Assembly: GCF_002943465.1 (NCBI RefSeq)
Contig: NZ_PTQY01000001.1
Coordinates: 248,001-312,000, forward strand
Origin: Rhodoferax sp. TS-BS-61-7
Lineage (GTDB): Bacteria; Pseudomonadota; Gammaproteobacteria; Burkholderiales; Burkholderiaceae_C
DNA: 64,000 bases
Direction of reading: 5' to 3'
Positions within the stretch are counted from its first letter, which is position 1. Each line of letters begins with the position of its first letter. Position numbers and translations under genes: made by a program. Shown piece after piece: positions 17,241 to 28,238 of this stretch. A model generated the notes under the pieces. It worked only from the letters and a program-made list of their open reading frames with translations, was not told the DNA's origin and did not search any database.

Positions 17241-18485
17241 ATGTACGACCGCAACATCCTTGTTGAACAAGCCGACCCCGAATTGTGGGCCGCCATCCTG
17301 GCCGAAAACGCACGCCAGGAGCACCACATTGAGCTGATTGCCAGCGAAAACTACGCCTCACCCGCCGTCATGGCCGCCCAGGGCAGCCAACTGACCAACA
17401 AATACGCCGAAGGTTACCCTGGCCGCCGCTACTACGGTGGCTGCGAGCATGTGGACGTGGCTGAGCAACTAGCGATTGACCGCATCAAGCAAATTTTTGG
17501 CGCCGAAGCCGCTAACGTGCAGCCCCATTGCGGCGCATCGGCCAACGAAGCCGTTTTCCTGGCTTTCCTGAAACCCGGCGACACCATCATGGGCATGAGC
17601 CTGGCCGAAGGCGGCCACCTGACCCACGGCATGGCCCTGAACATGAGCGGCAAATGGTTCAACGTGGTGAGTTACGGCCTGGACGCCAACGAAGCCATCG
17701 ACTACGAAGCGATGGAACGCAAAGCACGTGAGACCAAGCCCAAACTCATCATTGCAGGTGCATCCGCCTACTCCCTGGCCATCGACTTTGAGCGTTTTGC
17801 CAAGATTGCCAAGGAAATCGGCGCCATCTTCATGGTGGACATGGCCCATTACGCTGGCCTGATTGCCGCCGGTGTGTACCCCAACCCCGTGCCCCACGCC
17901 GACGTGGTCACCTCCACCACCCACAAGAGCCTGCGCGGCCCCCGTGGTGGCATCATCCTGATGAAGGCCGAGCACGAAAAAGCCATCAACAGCGCCATCT
18001 TCCCCGGTTTGCAAGGCGGCCCCTTGATGCATGTGATCGCTGCCAAGGCGGTGGCCTTCAAAGAAGCCATGGCGCCTGAGTTCAAGACGTACCAGCAGCA
18101 AGTGGCCCGCAACGCCAAAATCGTGGCGGAAACACTCACCGCCCGCGGCCTGCGCATCGTCAGCGGTGGCACCGACAGCCACGTGATGCTGGTGGACCTG
18201 CGTTCCAAAGGCATTACCGGCAAAGAAGCCGAGGCCGTGCTGGGCGCCGCCCACATGACCATCAACAAAAATGCCATCCCCAACGACCCCGAAAAGCCGA
18301 TGGTGACTAGCGGCGTGCGCATCGGCACCCCCGCCATGACCACCCGCGGTTTCAAGGACGAGGAAGCCCGCGCCACGGCCAACCTGATTGCCGATGTGCT
18401 GGACAACCCGCGCGATGAGGCCAACATTGCCGCCGTGCGCGCCAAGGTACATGCGCTGACCTCGCGCTTCCCGGTCTACAAGTAA
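17241..18485 (+). CDS. glyA: Serine hydroxymethyltransferase
   Basis: 414 residues. This PLP enzyme interconverts serine plus THF with glycine plus 5,10-methylene-THF and is the main one-carbon source. [40 protein letters not shown] and [13 protein letters not shown] (PLP Lys 229) are intact. ATG 17241 follows AGGA by 6 bases and sits right after the riboswitch expression platform. A dispersed-repeat copy after the stop appears to form its terminator. Confidence 0.98.
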   Translation: MYDRNILVEQADPELWAAILAENARQEHHIELIASENYASPAVMAAQGSQLTNKYAEGYPGRRYYGGCEHVDVAEQLAIDRIKQIFGAEAANVQPHCGASANEAVFLAFLKPGDTIMGMSLAEGGHLTHGMALNMSGKWFNVVSYGLDANEAIDYEAMERKARETKPKLIIAGASAYSLAIDFERFAKIAKEIGAIFMVDMAHYAGLIAAGVYPNPVPHADVVTSTTHKSLRGPRGGIILMKAEHEKAINSAIFPGLQGGPLMHVIAAKAVAFKEAMAPEFKTYQQQVARNAKIVAETLTARGLRIVSGGTDSHVMLVDLRSKGITGKEAEAVLGAAHMTINKNAIPNDPEKPMVTSGVRIGTPAMTTRGFKDEEARATANLIADVLDNPRDEANIAAVRAKVHALTSRFPVYK

Positions 18486-18494
18486 GCCTTATGG

Positions 18495-18540
18495 CAAGCG
18501 CAAGCACTACTATTTTGATAGCTGCTTGCGCTTGTTTTAT
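18495..18540 (+). terminator. glyA terminator built from a dispersed repeat
   Basis: CAAGCGCAAGCA (18495-18506) pairs perfectly with TGCTTGCGCTTG (18523-18534), with an inner CTAT/ATAG pair in the loop, followed by TTTTAT. The right arm and inner pair belong to the dispersed element. The left arm is unique to this copy. Confidence 0.75.
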
Positions 18541-18553
18541 AAGGGCTAGAGCC
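18509..18553 (+). repeat. Dispersed 47-bp element, copy 4 (glyA-nrdR intergenic)
   Basis: ACTAT, then GATAGCTGCTTGCGCTTG, then ATAAGGGCTAGAGCC. This is one of the best-preserved full-length copies. It ends 32 bases before the nrdR start. Confidence 0.85.
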
Positions 18554-18585
18554 CTATTTGGCACTTAATTGAGCACCCCTGCGCC

Positions 18586-19035
18586 ATGAAATGCCCCTTC
18601 TGCAGCCATTCTGAAACCCAGGTGGTAGAGACTCGAATTTCGGAAGACGGGGACTTCATTCGCCGCCGCCGCCAGTGCGGATCGTGCGAAAAACGCTTCA
18701 CCACTTATGAACGCCCGGACGTCAACTTCCCGGCCATCGTCAAAAAAGACGGTCGCCGCATCGAGTTTGAACGCGCCAAACTGCTCGCCTCCATGAACCT
18801 GGCCCTGCGCAAGCGGCCCGTGAGCACCGAGCAAATCGACAGCGCCATCGAGCGCATCGAAGAAAAACTCCTCAACCTGGGCCTGCGCGAAGTCCAATCC
18901 ACCCGCATCGGCGAACTCGTCATGCGCGAACTCAAAAAGCTCGACAAGGTCGCTTACGTGCGTTTTGCCAGCGTTTATCGCAATTTTGAGGACATTGATG
19001 AGTTCAAGACTTTGGTGGACGAGGTGAGTCGGTAG
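18586..19035 (+). CDS. nrdR: Transcriptional repressor NrdR
   Basis: 149 residues. NrdR represses ribonucleotide reductase genes, sensing ATP/dATP. The N-terminal zinc ribbon has Cys 3, 6, 31 and 34 (CPFC and CGSC). The ATP-cone domain begins near residue 49 ([16 protein letters not shown]). The length is typical. glyA-nrdR adjacency is common in Burkholderiales (from memory). Confidence 0.97.
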   Translation: MKCPFCSHSETQVVETRISEDGDFIRRRRQCGSCEKRFTTYERPDVNFPAIVKKDGRRIEFERAKLLASMNLALRKRPVSTEQIDSAIERIEEKLLNLGLREVQSTRIGELVMRELKKLDKVAYVRFASVYRNFEDIDEFKTLVDEVSR

Positions 19036-19128
19036 CCCCGCCAGAGGCCAAAAACCAATGGGACTAGTGGTAGCACACCAGCGATAACCGGGCATACACC
19101 TGCCGCGCACACTTTCTATACTCTGGGC

Positions 19129-19758
19129 ATGTCCGCCCACAGTCCCAATAGCCCCAACCGAGTTCCTTCCCGCGCGCAGCATCTTGGCCTCGCGTCAGGC
19201 GTCACCCTGATTGAGTTACTGGTCACAGTGGCTATTTTGGCCATCATTTTGGCCATTGGTGTTCCTAGCCTGCGAGAAATGCAGGTGCGCAGCCAAGTAG
19301 GAAGTATTACCTCGGACTTTGCAAATGACATAGCAAGGGCGCGGACAGAGGCAATTACAAGAAACAGCTGCGTCGCTATCTGCACCTCCATCAATACCGC
19401 AAATGCTTTGACTGGCGGGACTCCCACTTGTGCTGCTGCGGGGAACACCAACTGGCAAAATGGTTGGATAGTTTTTGCGAATCCGACATGCTCTAACGCA
19501 CAGAATAACCCGACGACAAATGGTTCAACTTTGATTGCAGTACGACAAGCTGGAGACACTAACTTCACCCTTGTTGCAAACACACTCCTCCGGCGCCTGA
19601 CGTTTGAATCCAGAGGACTAACGGCGGCCGGGCAAAGCAACTTCACGCTTGGATATGAGCCCGAAACTGTAAGCAGCCCACATTATCGATCCATATGCAT
19701 CAGCTCATCTGGACGAGTAACGACCAAGCAATATGCAGGAGTTGACGCATGTCCATGA
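19129..19758 (+). CDS. fimT: Type IV minor prepilin, FimT/FimU type (GspH-like)
   Basis: 209 residues. A leader of about 24 residues ends before the prepilin motif G-VTLIELLVTVAILAIILAIG, with Glu at +5, so it should be cut by PilD. A GspH/FimT-type C-terminal domain follows, with several Cys residues. It should act in the pilus tip priming complex. A TATACT hexamer lies 7 bases before ATG 19129 and no Shine-Dalgarno is evident, so the exact start is uncertain. It is first in the minor pilin operon; the 3' end overlaps pilV. Confidence 0.85.
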   Translation: MSAHSPNSPNRVPSRAQHLGLASGVTLIELLVTVAILAIILAIGVPSLREMQVRSQVGSITSDFANDIARARTEAITRNSCVAICTSINTANALTGGTPTCAAAGNTNWQNGWIVFANPTCSNAQNNPTTNGSTLIAVRQAGDTNFTLVANTLLRRLTFESRGLTAAGQSNFTLGYEPETVSSPHYRSICISSSGRVTTKQYAGVDACP

Positions 19759-20348
19759 GCAACCAGCGCGGTGCGGGATTAATTGAGGCACTTGTTGCCA
19801 TTTTGGTGCTGTCCATAGGTTTGCTGGGCATGCTGGGCATGCAAACAGCGGCACTCAAGTACGAGCAATCGAGCTGGATTCGCAGCGCCCTGTCTTCCAA
19901 TATTGCCAGTTTGGCCGACCGCATTCGTGCGAACTCTGGCTCTTTGGCTACTGCCTACAACTACACACGTACTTACGCTGAAGAAAGAGCCGCCATTGAA
20001 GCCAGCGCGACTTACTTCGACCCAGCGAAAGACTGTGACACAACGACCTGTGATGCGGCAGAACTAGCAACTTACGATTTGCTTGTTTGGCGCAGGGATT
20101 TGGATCAACAACTGCCTGGGGCAACCGGGTTTGTCGTGCCAACGGGCACCAAAGGTGTTGATCTGCGTTTTTTGGTCACCGTTGCCTGGTATGACAAAGA
20201 CAATGTGGATGCTGGTGTTTTGCAATCTCCTGCCGCCTGCACAGCCGCAACAACAGGTGTGGCAGCACGTAATTGCTGCCCTGCGGCGGTGGGAGCCACT
20301 GCCGACTTAGTTGGGGTCCGCTGCGCCAACCTGGAGATGGTCCCATGA
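19749..20348 (+). CDS. pilV: Type IV minor pilin PilV
   Basis: 199 residues. A short leader precedes G-AGLIEALVAILVLSIGLLGMLGMQ, the usual PilV form of the class III signal (Glu +5), followed by LKYEQSSWIRSALSSNIASLADRIRAN. Cys residues in the C-terminal half may form disulfides. ATG 19749 is favoured over ATG 19755, since AGGAG lies 7 bases before it. It overlaps fimT by 10 bases and pilW by 4 (ATGA). Confidence 0.88.
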   Translation: MSMSNQRGAGLIEALVAILVLSIGLLGMLGMQTAALKYEQSSWIRSALSSNIASLADRIRANSGSLATAYNYTRTYAEERAAIEASATYFDPAKDCDTTTCDAAELATYDLLVWRRDLDQQLPGATGFVVPTGTKGVDLRFLVTVAWYDKDNVDAGVLQSPAACTAATTGVAARNCCPAAVGATADLVGVRCANLEMVP

Positions 20349-21346
20349 CTCATGCGCACATGTACCCTCGCGGGTGGCATCGACAAGCCGGCTTGACTTT
20401 GGTGGAGTTGATGGTGAGCTTAGTCATCAGCCTCGCCATTGGTTTGGCTGCCGCTACGGCTTACTTGGCAGCTAGGAGCACCGCAACTGCCATGTCCAGC
20501 GTTTCTGTGATTAATGAAAATGCGAAGCTGGTTTTGGATATGGTGGGCCGGGAGCTGCAAATGGCAGGATACTACCCAGCCATCATGTCAAACGGCTCTG
20601 CAAGCACCAACCTGATGGGTGGGTTCAGCAACACTAAAAATCCTGCAGTAGTCGCTTATAACCAAGGGCTGTTCGGCTGTGATGGCGCTCGCTTCAACCC
20701 GGTAACCGGAGACTGCCCGGCGGCAGTGGCTAATGCGCCTGATTCTGTGGTGATTAATTATTTTGGTATCCCAGAGTTGGATTCAACCACGACGTTCTCT
20801 AGTGGTTTTGACTGCCTGCGGCAGAGCGTAGCTCTAGACGCTAACAACGCCGCTCAAATCGTCGCAGGGCGACCTCGCTATATCTCTAACCGGTTTGGAC
20901 TGGTTGCCAATAATTACACCGTGCAGGGCCCAGGCACCACAGACCGCGCGGTTGCCACGATGAGTTTGGGTTGCAACGGAAATGGCAGAAACCCGGAAGA
21001 CAGCGTCTACCAACCTATGTTCGAAGGCCTGGCAGACATGGCATTTCGCTATGGCGTTCATAACGGCACAGGCAGTTTGTCGCCGGAAACTTACCATACT
21101 GCAGCTGAGGTGTCGGCACTGCCCATTGCCGCCGGCAAAACCGGCTGGCAACGCGTCACCGCGGTTCATGTCTGCCTTTTGACACGCACCATGGAAAACT
21201 CTCGCACCCAAGACGCCGCAGGCGTCAATCGTACCTACAACGACTGCCGGGGAAATACCGTCGCCTACGATGCGGCGGACCGCACCATCTTCAAACGCTT
21301 TGAGCGTGTCTTTGCGATTCGCAATAACCTGAATGGGGTGTATTGA
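20345..21346 (+). CDS. pilW: Type IV pilus assembly protein PilW
   Basis: 333 residues. The leader ends before G-LTLVELMVSLVISLAIGLAA, a canonical type IV prepilin signal. The large C-terminal domain is PilW-like and Cys-containing. PilW works with PilX and PilV to incorporate PilY1 and start pilus assembly in the periplasm/inner membrane. It starts at ATG 20345 overlapping the pilV stop, and its TGA overlaps the pilX ATG. Confidence 0.88.
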   Translation: MTHAHMYPRGWHRQAGLTLVELMVSLVISLAIGLAAATAYLAARSTATAMSSVSVINENAKLVLDMVGRELQMAGYYPAIMSNGSASTNLMGGFSNTKNPAVVAYNQGLFGCDGARFNPVTGDCPAAVANAPDSVVINYFGIPELDSTTTFSSGFDCLRQSVALDANNAAQIVAGRPRYISNRFGLVANNYTVQGPGTTDRAVATMSLGCNGNGRNPEDSVYQPMFEGLADMAFRYGVHNGTGSLSPETYHTAAEVSALPIAAGKTGWQRVTAVHVCLLTRTMENSRTQDAAGVNRTYNDCRGNTVAYDAADRTIFKRFERVFAIRNNLNGVY

Positions 21347-22032
21347 TGCACCGCACTGACCAAATGCGCTCCAGTACACAAGGCATTGCGCTGCCCATGG
21401 TGCTGATGTTTTTGCTTGTGATCACTATCCTGGGAACATTGGGTATTAGGCATGCGACTATAGGCGAAACACTGACTCGCAATCAGTTGGATTATGAAGT
21501 TGCCCGGCAGGCGGCGGAAGCTGGTCTTCGTGATGCCGAACGCGACCTGATGCTAACGGTGTCCACACGGCTGCCGACCGCACTTTGCCCACGCAATGAT
21601 GACCGGCCACTCACCGGCGCCTTGCGAGCTCCAAACTTTGACACCAACTGTCCGCGGGGTCAATGTCGGTATGAGCTGAGTTATTACGACACCAGCAATT
21701 ACACAGCGGACCCCGTAATAAATCCTGAGCCTTGGTGGCCCACTACAGACGACAAAAATGGCCGCTGGGAAGGTGCTCCCGCTGGCCCCGCAAGCGCCAA
21801 GCCAAGCGATGCAGCAGGGCCAGACACTAACTGCACATTCGATGGATCTGTGCCACTAGGCACCTTCACGGGGGTAGCCCGATTGAGCGGCGTTGCCCGG
21901 CAGCCCGAATACATCATGGAATATCTCTCACGTGGCGATGACAAAGTGGTACGCGTTACTGCACGTGGATTTGGTGCCGATGTGAATACCGAAGTGGTAA
22001 TGCAAAGTTATTTCCGCCCATTTTTGCGGTAA
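21346..22032 (+). CDS. pilX: Type IV pilus assembly protein PilX
   Basis: 228 residues. An N-terminal hydrophobic helix (GIALPMVLMFLLVITILGTLGI) with the PilX-type sequence lacking Glu +5, then RNQLDYEVARQAAEAGLRDAERD, typical of PilX N-termini. ATG 21346 is chosen (TGATG overlap with pilW); the TTG one codon earlier is unlikely. It is a minor pilin of the PilV-PilW-PilX-PilY1 tip complex. Confidence 0.86.
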   Translation: MHRTDQMRSSTQGIALPMVLMFLLVITILGTLGIRHATIGETLTRNQLDYEVARQAAEAGLRDAERDLMLTVSTRLPTALCPRNDDRPLTGALRAPNFDTNCPRGQCRYELSYYDTSNYTADPVINPEPWWPTTDDKNGRWEGAPAGPASAKPSDAAGPDTNCTFDGSVPLGTFTGVARLSGVARQPEYIMEYLSRGDDKVVRVTARGFGADVNTEVVMQSYFRPFLR

Positions 22033-22043
22033 GGAATATTTAT

Positions 22044-25000
22044 ATGAAAACATTATTTACCCAACTTATTGTTGGTCTTGCTTTGTTAGCAGGCCAAACC
22101 GCAACTTGGGCCCAGTTGACGCCGGCAATTCCGCCGAATATTGTCACGTCGACACCTCGGCCGATGATCATGCTGAATATGTCGAAAGACCACCAGCTGT
22201 TTTATCGTGCTTATGACGAATTTTCGGATTTGGATGGCGACAGCCTTCCCGAGACTACCTATAAACACGCATTTACATATTACGGCTATTTCGACCCGTA
22301 TAAATGCTACAACTACAGCGGGACAAGTAACAAATTCTCTCCTGCCAGCGTCAACACAGACAAATACTGCTCTGGCAATTGGAGCGGAAACTTTCTGAAT
22401 TGGGCCACCATGACACGCATGGATGTGGTTCGAAAAGTGCTTTATGGCGGCCAACGCTCCACCGACTCCGCCAGCTCCACAATTCTTGAGCGCTCCAGCC
22501 TGCCGACCGATGCGCACTCATTTGCTAAATACTACAAAGGCAGTGACCTGACACAACTCACTCCGTTCTCTGCCACGCAGCTGGCGAGTGACAAAAATAT
22601 TAGCGATTACGACAACAACAACGCCCGTCGTGTTATCCAGTATGTATCTGCAGACAACAAGCTACACCGCTTTAGCCCAGGCACCGTGCCCGCGGCAGCT
22701 GTAGCGAATACGTGCGAGAGCAAAGTGGATGCCTTTTTTGTCGACAACATGGATAGTCGACCGACCCAGTATCACTGTATTACGCATCGCATGGCATTTA
22801 CGACTGCCTTTACCATAGAAAAAGGTGATCAAATTCGGGCCGTGAATGCCGACAACACTGCGCAATACATGGAAGGTTTTGCTGTTGAGGTGGATTTGGC
22901 CAACGGTTGGTTCACCATGGTGGTAGAGCCCTCTGGTTTTGTAGCGGCAACAGCGGTGACCATCAAAAAATGGAACATCAAAAACCTTACACAAACTTCT
23001 GCCACGATTTGTAACACCACACTCGGCAATAACCTGACAGAGAATTTGCCCTACAACAGCAACGCATCAACCAATGGTGATTCACATACCAATGTGAACC
23101 CTCCGCTTATGCGAATTGCCAAAGGCGACTACCAACTCTGGAATGCTAACGAACGTTGGCAATGTTATTGGAGTGGTGAAAAAGGGGCTTCCAACGGTAA
23201 TAACGTGAGTGTGACTGGCTTGGGCGCCAGTGCAAGCAATCCCAGTAAATCAAACCAAGGTGTAGTTATTTCTGGCACTGGGCCTGACTTCATCGTACGG
23301 GTAGATGCCTGCGTCTCTTCTGCACTGATTGGAACCGAGAGCTGCCAAGAGTACCCCAGCGGCAACTTCAAACCCATTGGCTTGCTCCATGAGTATGGAG
23401 AAGGTAATTTGGCCGAATTTGGCTTGATGACCGGGTCATTTGCCAAAAACATTAGCGGTGGAACATTGCGCAGCAATATGCAGTCATTCCGTAATGAGGT
23501 GAACTACACAACAAACGGTACGTTCACCTCCACGCAGGGCATTGTTTACACCCTGAACAAACTGCGTATCTATGGATATAGATATAGCGATGGCAGTTAT
23601 ATAGGAGACGGCAACTGCACTTACCAACTGACATCGCTCTCGGATAATATATGTACTAGTTGGGGCAACCCACTAGGTGAGATGTTTGTGGAGTCGCTGC
23701 GATACTTGGGAGGAAAGACTGCGGCTAGTGCTGCCTATAACTATACCGATGCAGGCTCAAAAGATGCAGCATTAGGCTTGCCAAAACCTGCATGGATAGA
23801 TCCTTTCACCAAAGGTGGCCCCACGGCGCAAGCCGCGGCAGAAGCCGTTTTTGGCCAAGGCCAATGTCGTGCGGTTAATGCAATTAACTTCAACGCAAGC
23901 GTCACATCTTACGATTCCAACGATCCCAATGACGCAGCTCAATGGGCAACATTTGGAACACTGCATACCGCACCCAATCTGGCTGCCCAAGTCAATATCA
24001 TCGGCGTAGACGAAGGTATTCACGATGCAGCGAAATCGTGGTTTATCGGCAGCAATGGTGCGACCAATACGGGCAGTTGCACAGCCAAGGTAATTGACGG
24101 CGTAACCACAACCCTGGCTACCGCCAACGGCATTTGCCCAGATGCACCGTCTTATGCAGGTTCTTATGCATTAGCTGGCGCTGCCTACTGGGCACGAACC
24201 CATCCCGTTAAAGAGCCGTCAGCGGCAGACCTTAAAGCCAATAAAGATGCTTACAAGGTCAAAAGCTTTTCTGTAGCGCTGTCACCTGGCAAACCTCGTA
24301 TCGAGGTGCCTCACCCAACGACTGCGGGTGCTAAAGTTGTGATCCAACCGGCTTACCAATTGCTGGTGGGTGGCAATGTGGGCAACGGAACCATTGTCGA
24401 TTTCCGTGTGGTAGGGACACCCACAGCAACCTCGGGCAAGTACCTGATCGTGTGGGAAGACTCGGAGCAAGGCGGTGACTACGACAGTGACGTGTCTGGC
24501 ATCTTGCGCTACGAGGTGGTAGGCAGCAAACTTTACGTCTACACCCGTGTGTTCAATGCGGCCACTGCCAACCCACAAGGTTTTGGATACACAATTTCTG
24601 GCACCACACGAGATGGTGTGCACTTCCACTCTGGCATCTTGGGCTACACGCGCGCAGATGCAGGGATGATCGTGACGCGGACTGACGGGACGGCACACGG
24701 GAATATCTTGAACGGTGGTTGCAACAATTGCCAGGTGAACCAGGATGAAAGCCGTGCCGAATACGACTTTGGCGTGACCGCAGCCAGCAGACTGGAAGAC
24801 CCCCTGTGGTATGCCGCAAAGTGGGGCGGCTTCAGCAAGATGGAAGATCCAGATACCTCTACGCCCGACTCCAAAGAGTATTACCAAAAGCCTTTAGTAA
24901 ACAAAGCCAATTGGGACGTAAAAAAATTGGATGGCACGTCGGGATCTGATGGTATTCCTGACAGCTACTTCTTGGCAGTTCGTCCTAGTGAATTAGAGAA

Positions 25001-27134
25001 GTCGCTGCGGTCCGCCTTCAATGCAATTGTGAGCGCATCAAATACTGCCCCTGCGGTTGCATCTGCCCAGATTCAGGCCGGCAGTCTGAAATACCTTGCC
25101 AGTTTTGATGGGGACGATGGGCACGGTGAACTTATTACATTCATGGTTCAATCAGACGGTACGTTCAATGTCAGCTTGAAAGATGGTGCGTTGGACCGAA
25201 GTATCTACCACTGGGCTGGCCATACCAAATTAACCCAAACTGCAGCGGCGGACCGTGTCATTATTACCAATAGCACTAACACTACTGGTGTTGCATTTAA
25301 CTGGTCTTCTCTGTCGGATCCGATCAAAACAACCGCGCTTGGCGGAACAGATGCTACCGCCGAAGCGAAGTTGAATTGGTTGCGTGGAAGTCGTGTGAAC
25401 GAAAGTCCAAGTGGCTTGCGCTTCCGCAAGCGCAATTTGAACTCCATCATGGGCCCGGTGGTGAACTCCAATCCGACAGTGATGGCCCCGCCTAATGCAG
25501 ATTATTTTGGTGCTGCATTTCCTGGTTACGGTGCATTTGTTACCCTCCATAAAGCTCGCCAAAGTATTATTTGGGTCGGTACTGGTGACGGAATGCTCCA
25601 TGGATTTGATGCAAGCTCCAACGCGACACAGGGCGGTACACCTGTCATGTCTTACGTGCCACAGTTGGTTCATTCCCGCCTGCAAGACTGGGTACAACCG
25701 GCCACCGAAAAAGTACAGTCTTTTGTAGACGGCTCGCCTTTCTCGGCTGATGTTTTGTTGGGTTCAACCGTAACATCATCCAGCGCTGCAGGTTACGACG
25801 CAGGTGCGCCTGCGCCAGCGGGTTGGAAAACCTATGTATTTTCATCCCTTGGCCGTGGTGCAAAAGGCATGTTTGCCCTGGATACAACCACTCCGAGCGC
25901 CTTGACCGAAGCGAACGCCGCTTCGATTTTCAAGTGGCAGTTTTCGGAGGCAGACGACACTAGTGGTGACCTAGGCTACAACTTGGCGCAAATCGGTAAC
26001 CCCAGCCGGGTTTCTGAGGCGGCCTCCCCTGTAGCAAAAATGAACAATGGCAAGTTTGCTGTTCTGTTGCCCAACGGGGTCAATAGCACGAGTGGCAAAG
26101 CAGCTCTCTATATCTTGTTTGTTAATGGCCCCACGGCTGGAACTTGGACTACTGGCACAAACTACATAAAACTTGTAGCAGATGCTGGGCCCGCCAATGG
26201 TTTGTCACAACCGACCTGGATAGATACCAATAATGACGGTGTCGCCGACTACATTTATGCTGGTGACCTGAAAGGCAATATCTGGAAATTTGACGTATCC
26301 AGCTCAGATCCAAATGCTTGGGGCATGGCGTATGGCGGTAGACAGTTATTTACTACAAAGTCTACAGACGGCACAACCCGCTTGCCGATTACCACCGCAC
26401 CTGAGTACCGCTTTCATCCTCTAGGTGGTGTGGTAATTAATGTGGCTACTGGCAAGTCCATTAGTAATGCAGATTTTCCTGATACCTCTGGAAAAATTAA
26501 TGGAATATTTGGTATCTGGGACAAACCGATCTATAGCAGTCAAGCATATATTGACACGCCAGCTTTGCTAGATGATGCTACCAATGGTTTACCGCGTCTG
26601 CGATCACAACTGGCGGCCCGTTCAATGATCCGGATTACTTTGGACGATATAGATCCACTCAATGGAAAAGTAGGCGATGGCTACGTTACTGGAGCAGCCA
26701 TTGACTGGACCAATAACAAAGGCTGGTATCTGAATTTCCCTGACTCAGGGGAGATGACCGTGAGCAATCCAGTTATCACACAAGGCTTGCTCTCAACAGT
26801 CTCCATCGCTCCCGCAGCCAGCAGTACAGAAGTGTGCTTCAAGGGGCCATCTGCATACGTGACCTTTTTAGACCCCATTTCAGGCTTGCTCGAAAAATCG
26901 GTGTTTGGCTCCATCACAATCAATGGCGTCACGTACCTTCTCGCCTCCATCAAGATTACTGACCAACGTGTTACCTTTGCGCGAGATGCGACCAAATCAG
27001 TGTGTGCGTCGGGCGAGGCAAATTGCACGCGTATCATCGGAGAGACTACTGACATCACAGCAGAGTCGGCGAATGCCTCTGCGCGTATTTACTGGCGCGA
27101 AATACCATCCTTCAAAACTAAGGCTCCCGAATGA
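22044..27134 (+). CDS. pilY1: Type IV pilus tip adhesin PilY1
   Basis: 1696 residues, longer than Pseudomonas PilY1 (about 1160). The signal peptide ends near ATWAQ. The N-terminal region has the betaproteobacterial pattern ([31 protein letters not shown]). The C-terminal beta-propeller (about 1120-1550) includes [18 protein letters not shown] and a calcium-binding loop [15 protein letters not shown] near residue 1394. PilY1 sits at the pilus tip, promotes extension and adhesion, and its Ca2+ loop tunes retraction. AAGGAA precedes ATG 22044. The 3' end overlaps pilE (ATGA). I see no clear MIDAS/VWA motif. Confidence 0.93.
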   Translation: MKTLFTQLIVGLALLAGQTATWAQLTPAIPPNIVTSTPRPMIMLNMSKDHQLFYRAYDEFSDLDGDSLPETTYKHAFTYYGYFDPYKCYNYSGTSNKFSPASVNTDKYCSGNWSGNFLNWATMTRMDVVRKVLYGGQRSTDSASSTILERSSLPTDAHSFAKYYKGSDLTQLTPFSATQLASDKNISDYDNNNARRVIQYVSADNKLHRFSPGTVPAAAVANTCESKVDAFFVDNMDSRPTQYHCITHRMAFTTAFTIEKGDQIRAVNADNTAQYMEGFAVEVDLANGWFTMVVEPSGFVAATAVTIKKWNIKNLTQTSATICNTTLGNNLTENLPYNSNASTNGDSHTNVNPPLMRIAKGDYQLWNANERWQCYWSGEKGASNGNNVSVTGLGASASNPSKSNQGVVISGTGPDFIVRVDACVSSALIGTESCQEYPSGNFKPIGLLHEYGEGNLAEFGLMTGSFAKNISGGTLRSNMQSFRNEVNYTTNGTFTSTQGIVYTLNKLRIYGYRYSDGSYIGDGNCTYQLTSLSDNICTSWGNPLGEMFVESLRYLGGKTAASAAYNYTDAGSKDAALGLPKPAWIDPFTKGGPTAQAAAEAVFGQGQCRAVNAINFNASVTSYDSNDPNDAAQWATFGTLHTAPNLAAQVNIIGVDEGIHDAAKSWFIGSNGATNTGSCTAKVIDGVTTTLATANGICPDAPSYAGSYALAGAAYWARTHPVKEPSAADLKANKDAYKVKSFSVALSPGKPRIEVPHPTTAGAKVVIQPAYQLLVGGNVGNGTIVDFRVVGTPTATSGKYLIVWEDSEQGGDYDSDVSGILRYEVVGSKLYVYTRVFNAATANPQGFGYTISGTTRDGVHFHSGILGYTRADAGMIVTRTDGTAHGNILNGGCNNCQVNQDESRAEYDFGVTAASRLEDPLWYAAKWGGFSKMEDPDTSTPDSKEYYQKPLVNKANWDVKKLDGTSGSDGIPDSYFLAVRPSELEKSLRSAFNAIVSASNTAPAVASAQIQAGSLKYLASFDGDDGHGELITFMVQSDGTFNVSLKDGALDRSIYHWAGHTKLTQTAAADRVIITNSTNTTGVAFNWSSLSDPIKTTALGGTDATAEAKLNWLRGSRVNESPSGLRFRKRNLNSIMGPVVNSNPTVMAPPNADYFGAAFPGYGAFVTLHKARQSIIWVGTGDGMLHGFDASSNATQGGTPVMSYVPQLVHSRLQDWVQPATEKVQSFVDGSPFSADVLLGSTVTSSSAAGYDAGAPAPAGWKTYVFSSLGRGAKGMFALDTTTPSALTEANAASIFKWQFSEADDTSGDLGYNLAQIGNPSRVSEAASPVAKMNNGKFAVLLPNGVNSTSGKAALYILFVNGPTAGTWTTGTNYIKLVADAGPANGLSQPTWIDTNNDGVADYIYAGDLKGNIWKFDVSSSDPNAWGMAYGGRQLFTTKSTDGTTRLPITTAPEYRFHPLGGVVINVATGKSISNADFPDTSGKINGIFGIWDKPIYSSQAYIDTPALLDDATNGLPRLRSQLAARSMIRITLDDIDPLNGKVGDGYVTGAAIDWTNNKGWYLNFPDSGEMTVSNPVITQGLLSTVSIAPAASSTEVCFKGPSAYVTFLDPISGLLEKSVFGSITINGVTYLLASIKITDQRVTFARDATKSVCASGEANCTRIIGETTDITAESANASARIYWREIPSFKTKAPE

Positions 27135-27607
27135 AAGCAATATCTAATACCCGTGAAGGTGGATTTACTCTCATTGAGCTCATGATCACAGTAGCCCTTA
27201 TTGGGATACTGGCATCTATTGCTTTGCCTTCCTACCAAGAATACGTCGCAAGGGGGCGCAGAGCCGAAATGAAAACTATATTGCTGGAAGCGGGCCAGTG
27301 GATGGAGCGCCATTATTCGGAAAACTACCGATACGACCAAAACACGGCCGGCTCAGCCATTGCAGACATATTCCCCGCGAACCTGAGCCGAGCTCCACGC
27401 GATGGCGGAGGTTCATACACCATCGGTGTTAGTGCCGCCGGTACTAGGACATTCACCTTGACCGCAACTCGGGTGGTAGGAGGGCCGCTGGCATCAGATC
27501 GCTGCGGCAACTTCAATCTCACAAACACAGGGGTTCGCTCCAATACCGGGTACTCTACAACCAGGTTTGCATCTGATGCAATTGCGGCAGCTGAATGCTG
27601 GCGTTAA
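27131..27607 (+). CDS. pilE: Type IV pilin PilE (minor, PilE/ComP-like)
   Basis: 158 residues. The leader ends before [38 protein letters not shown], a full class III signal with Glu +5. A short globular domain follows, with a C-terminal Cys pair (DRCGNF and AAECWR) likely forming the D-region disulfide. It is the last prepilin of the operon and overlaps pilY1 by 4 bases. Confidence 0.9.
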   Translation: MKAISNTREGGFTLIELMITVALIGILASIALPSYQEYVARGRRAEMKTILLEAGQWMERHYSENYRYDQNTAGSAIADIFPANLSRAPRDGGGSYTIGVSAAGTRTFTLTATRVVGGPLASDRCGNFNLTNTGVRSNTGYSTTRFASDAIAAAECWR

Positions 27608-27617
27608 AGACGAAGAG

Positions 27618-28238
27618 ATGGTTTTACGCAGACAACTGCTGATCGCAACAACGCTTGCCGTTTTGTTGCATGGCTGTCTGGTTTTGATAGGCTTAGGGGG
27701 CAAGGGGCTCCCCTTCTCACAATTGCATACACCCGAGATAACCCTACAGACACCTCAGCCATGGATCCTGTCTATGGTTAAGGTAACGGAAGCGACTAAC
27801 CACTCAAGCACAGAAGCAGTATTAGCCGAGGCAACAGGTAGTACGCCAGCTCAAGCCATGGATATGGCCCCACTCCAAGGAGCTTCGAAGCCATTGCTTG
27901 AAAAAGTACTCTCCGCCACGTTTACGGACGGATTCTCCAACAGCAAATACCTTTCTTTGGAGGAGACAGATATACCGGCATTACCTGCAGCCAACTGGAT
28001 CCTGCCGCTAAAGAAGGGTTACCTCAACGAGGTAAGTTCCATCGTTGTGCGTATATGGATACAACAAAACGGCAGTATCACTGGGGTGGAACTGCTAGAC
28101 GTGCGCCCTAGCCTCTTGAGCGAAAGCCAAATGCGGGAAGTCGTAGACTGGCTGGCAAGTACGCCCATGAACCCGGCTGTAAAAAATGGCGATACCGTCG
28201 CCAGCAAGCGCACCTTAGAGATTGCTTTTGAACATTGA
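27618..28238 (+). CDS. TonB C-terminal-like membrane protein at the end of the pilin operon
   Basis: 206 residues, family not firmly recognised. One N-terminal membrane helix (QLLIATTLAVLLHGCLVLIGLG) has short basic flanks, followed by a periplasmic region. The last 75 residues resemble a TonB C-terminal/energy-transducer fold (SSIVVRIWIQQNGSITGVELL... MNPAVKNGDTV). It is much shorter than TonB and lacks a long Pro-rich spacer. ATG 27618 follows GAAGAG. It begins 10 bases after pilE and its 3' end overlaps ribD, so it is expressed either with the pilins or as a bridge to riboflavin genes. Function unknown. Confidence 0.6.
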   Translation: MVLRRQLLIATTLAVLLHGCLVLIGLGGKGLPFSQLHTPEITLQTPQPWILSMVKVTEATNHSSTEAVLAEATGSTPAQAMDMAPLQGASKPLLEKVLSATFTDGFSNSKYLSLEETDIPALPAANWILPLKKGYLNEVSSIVVRIWIQQNGSITGVELLDVRPSLLSESQMREVVDWLASTPMNPAVKNGDTVASKRTLEIAFEH

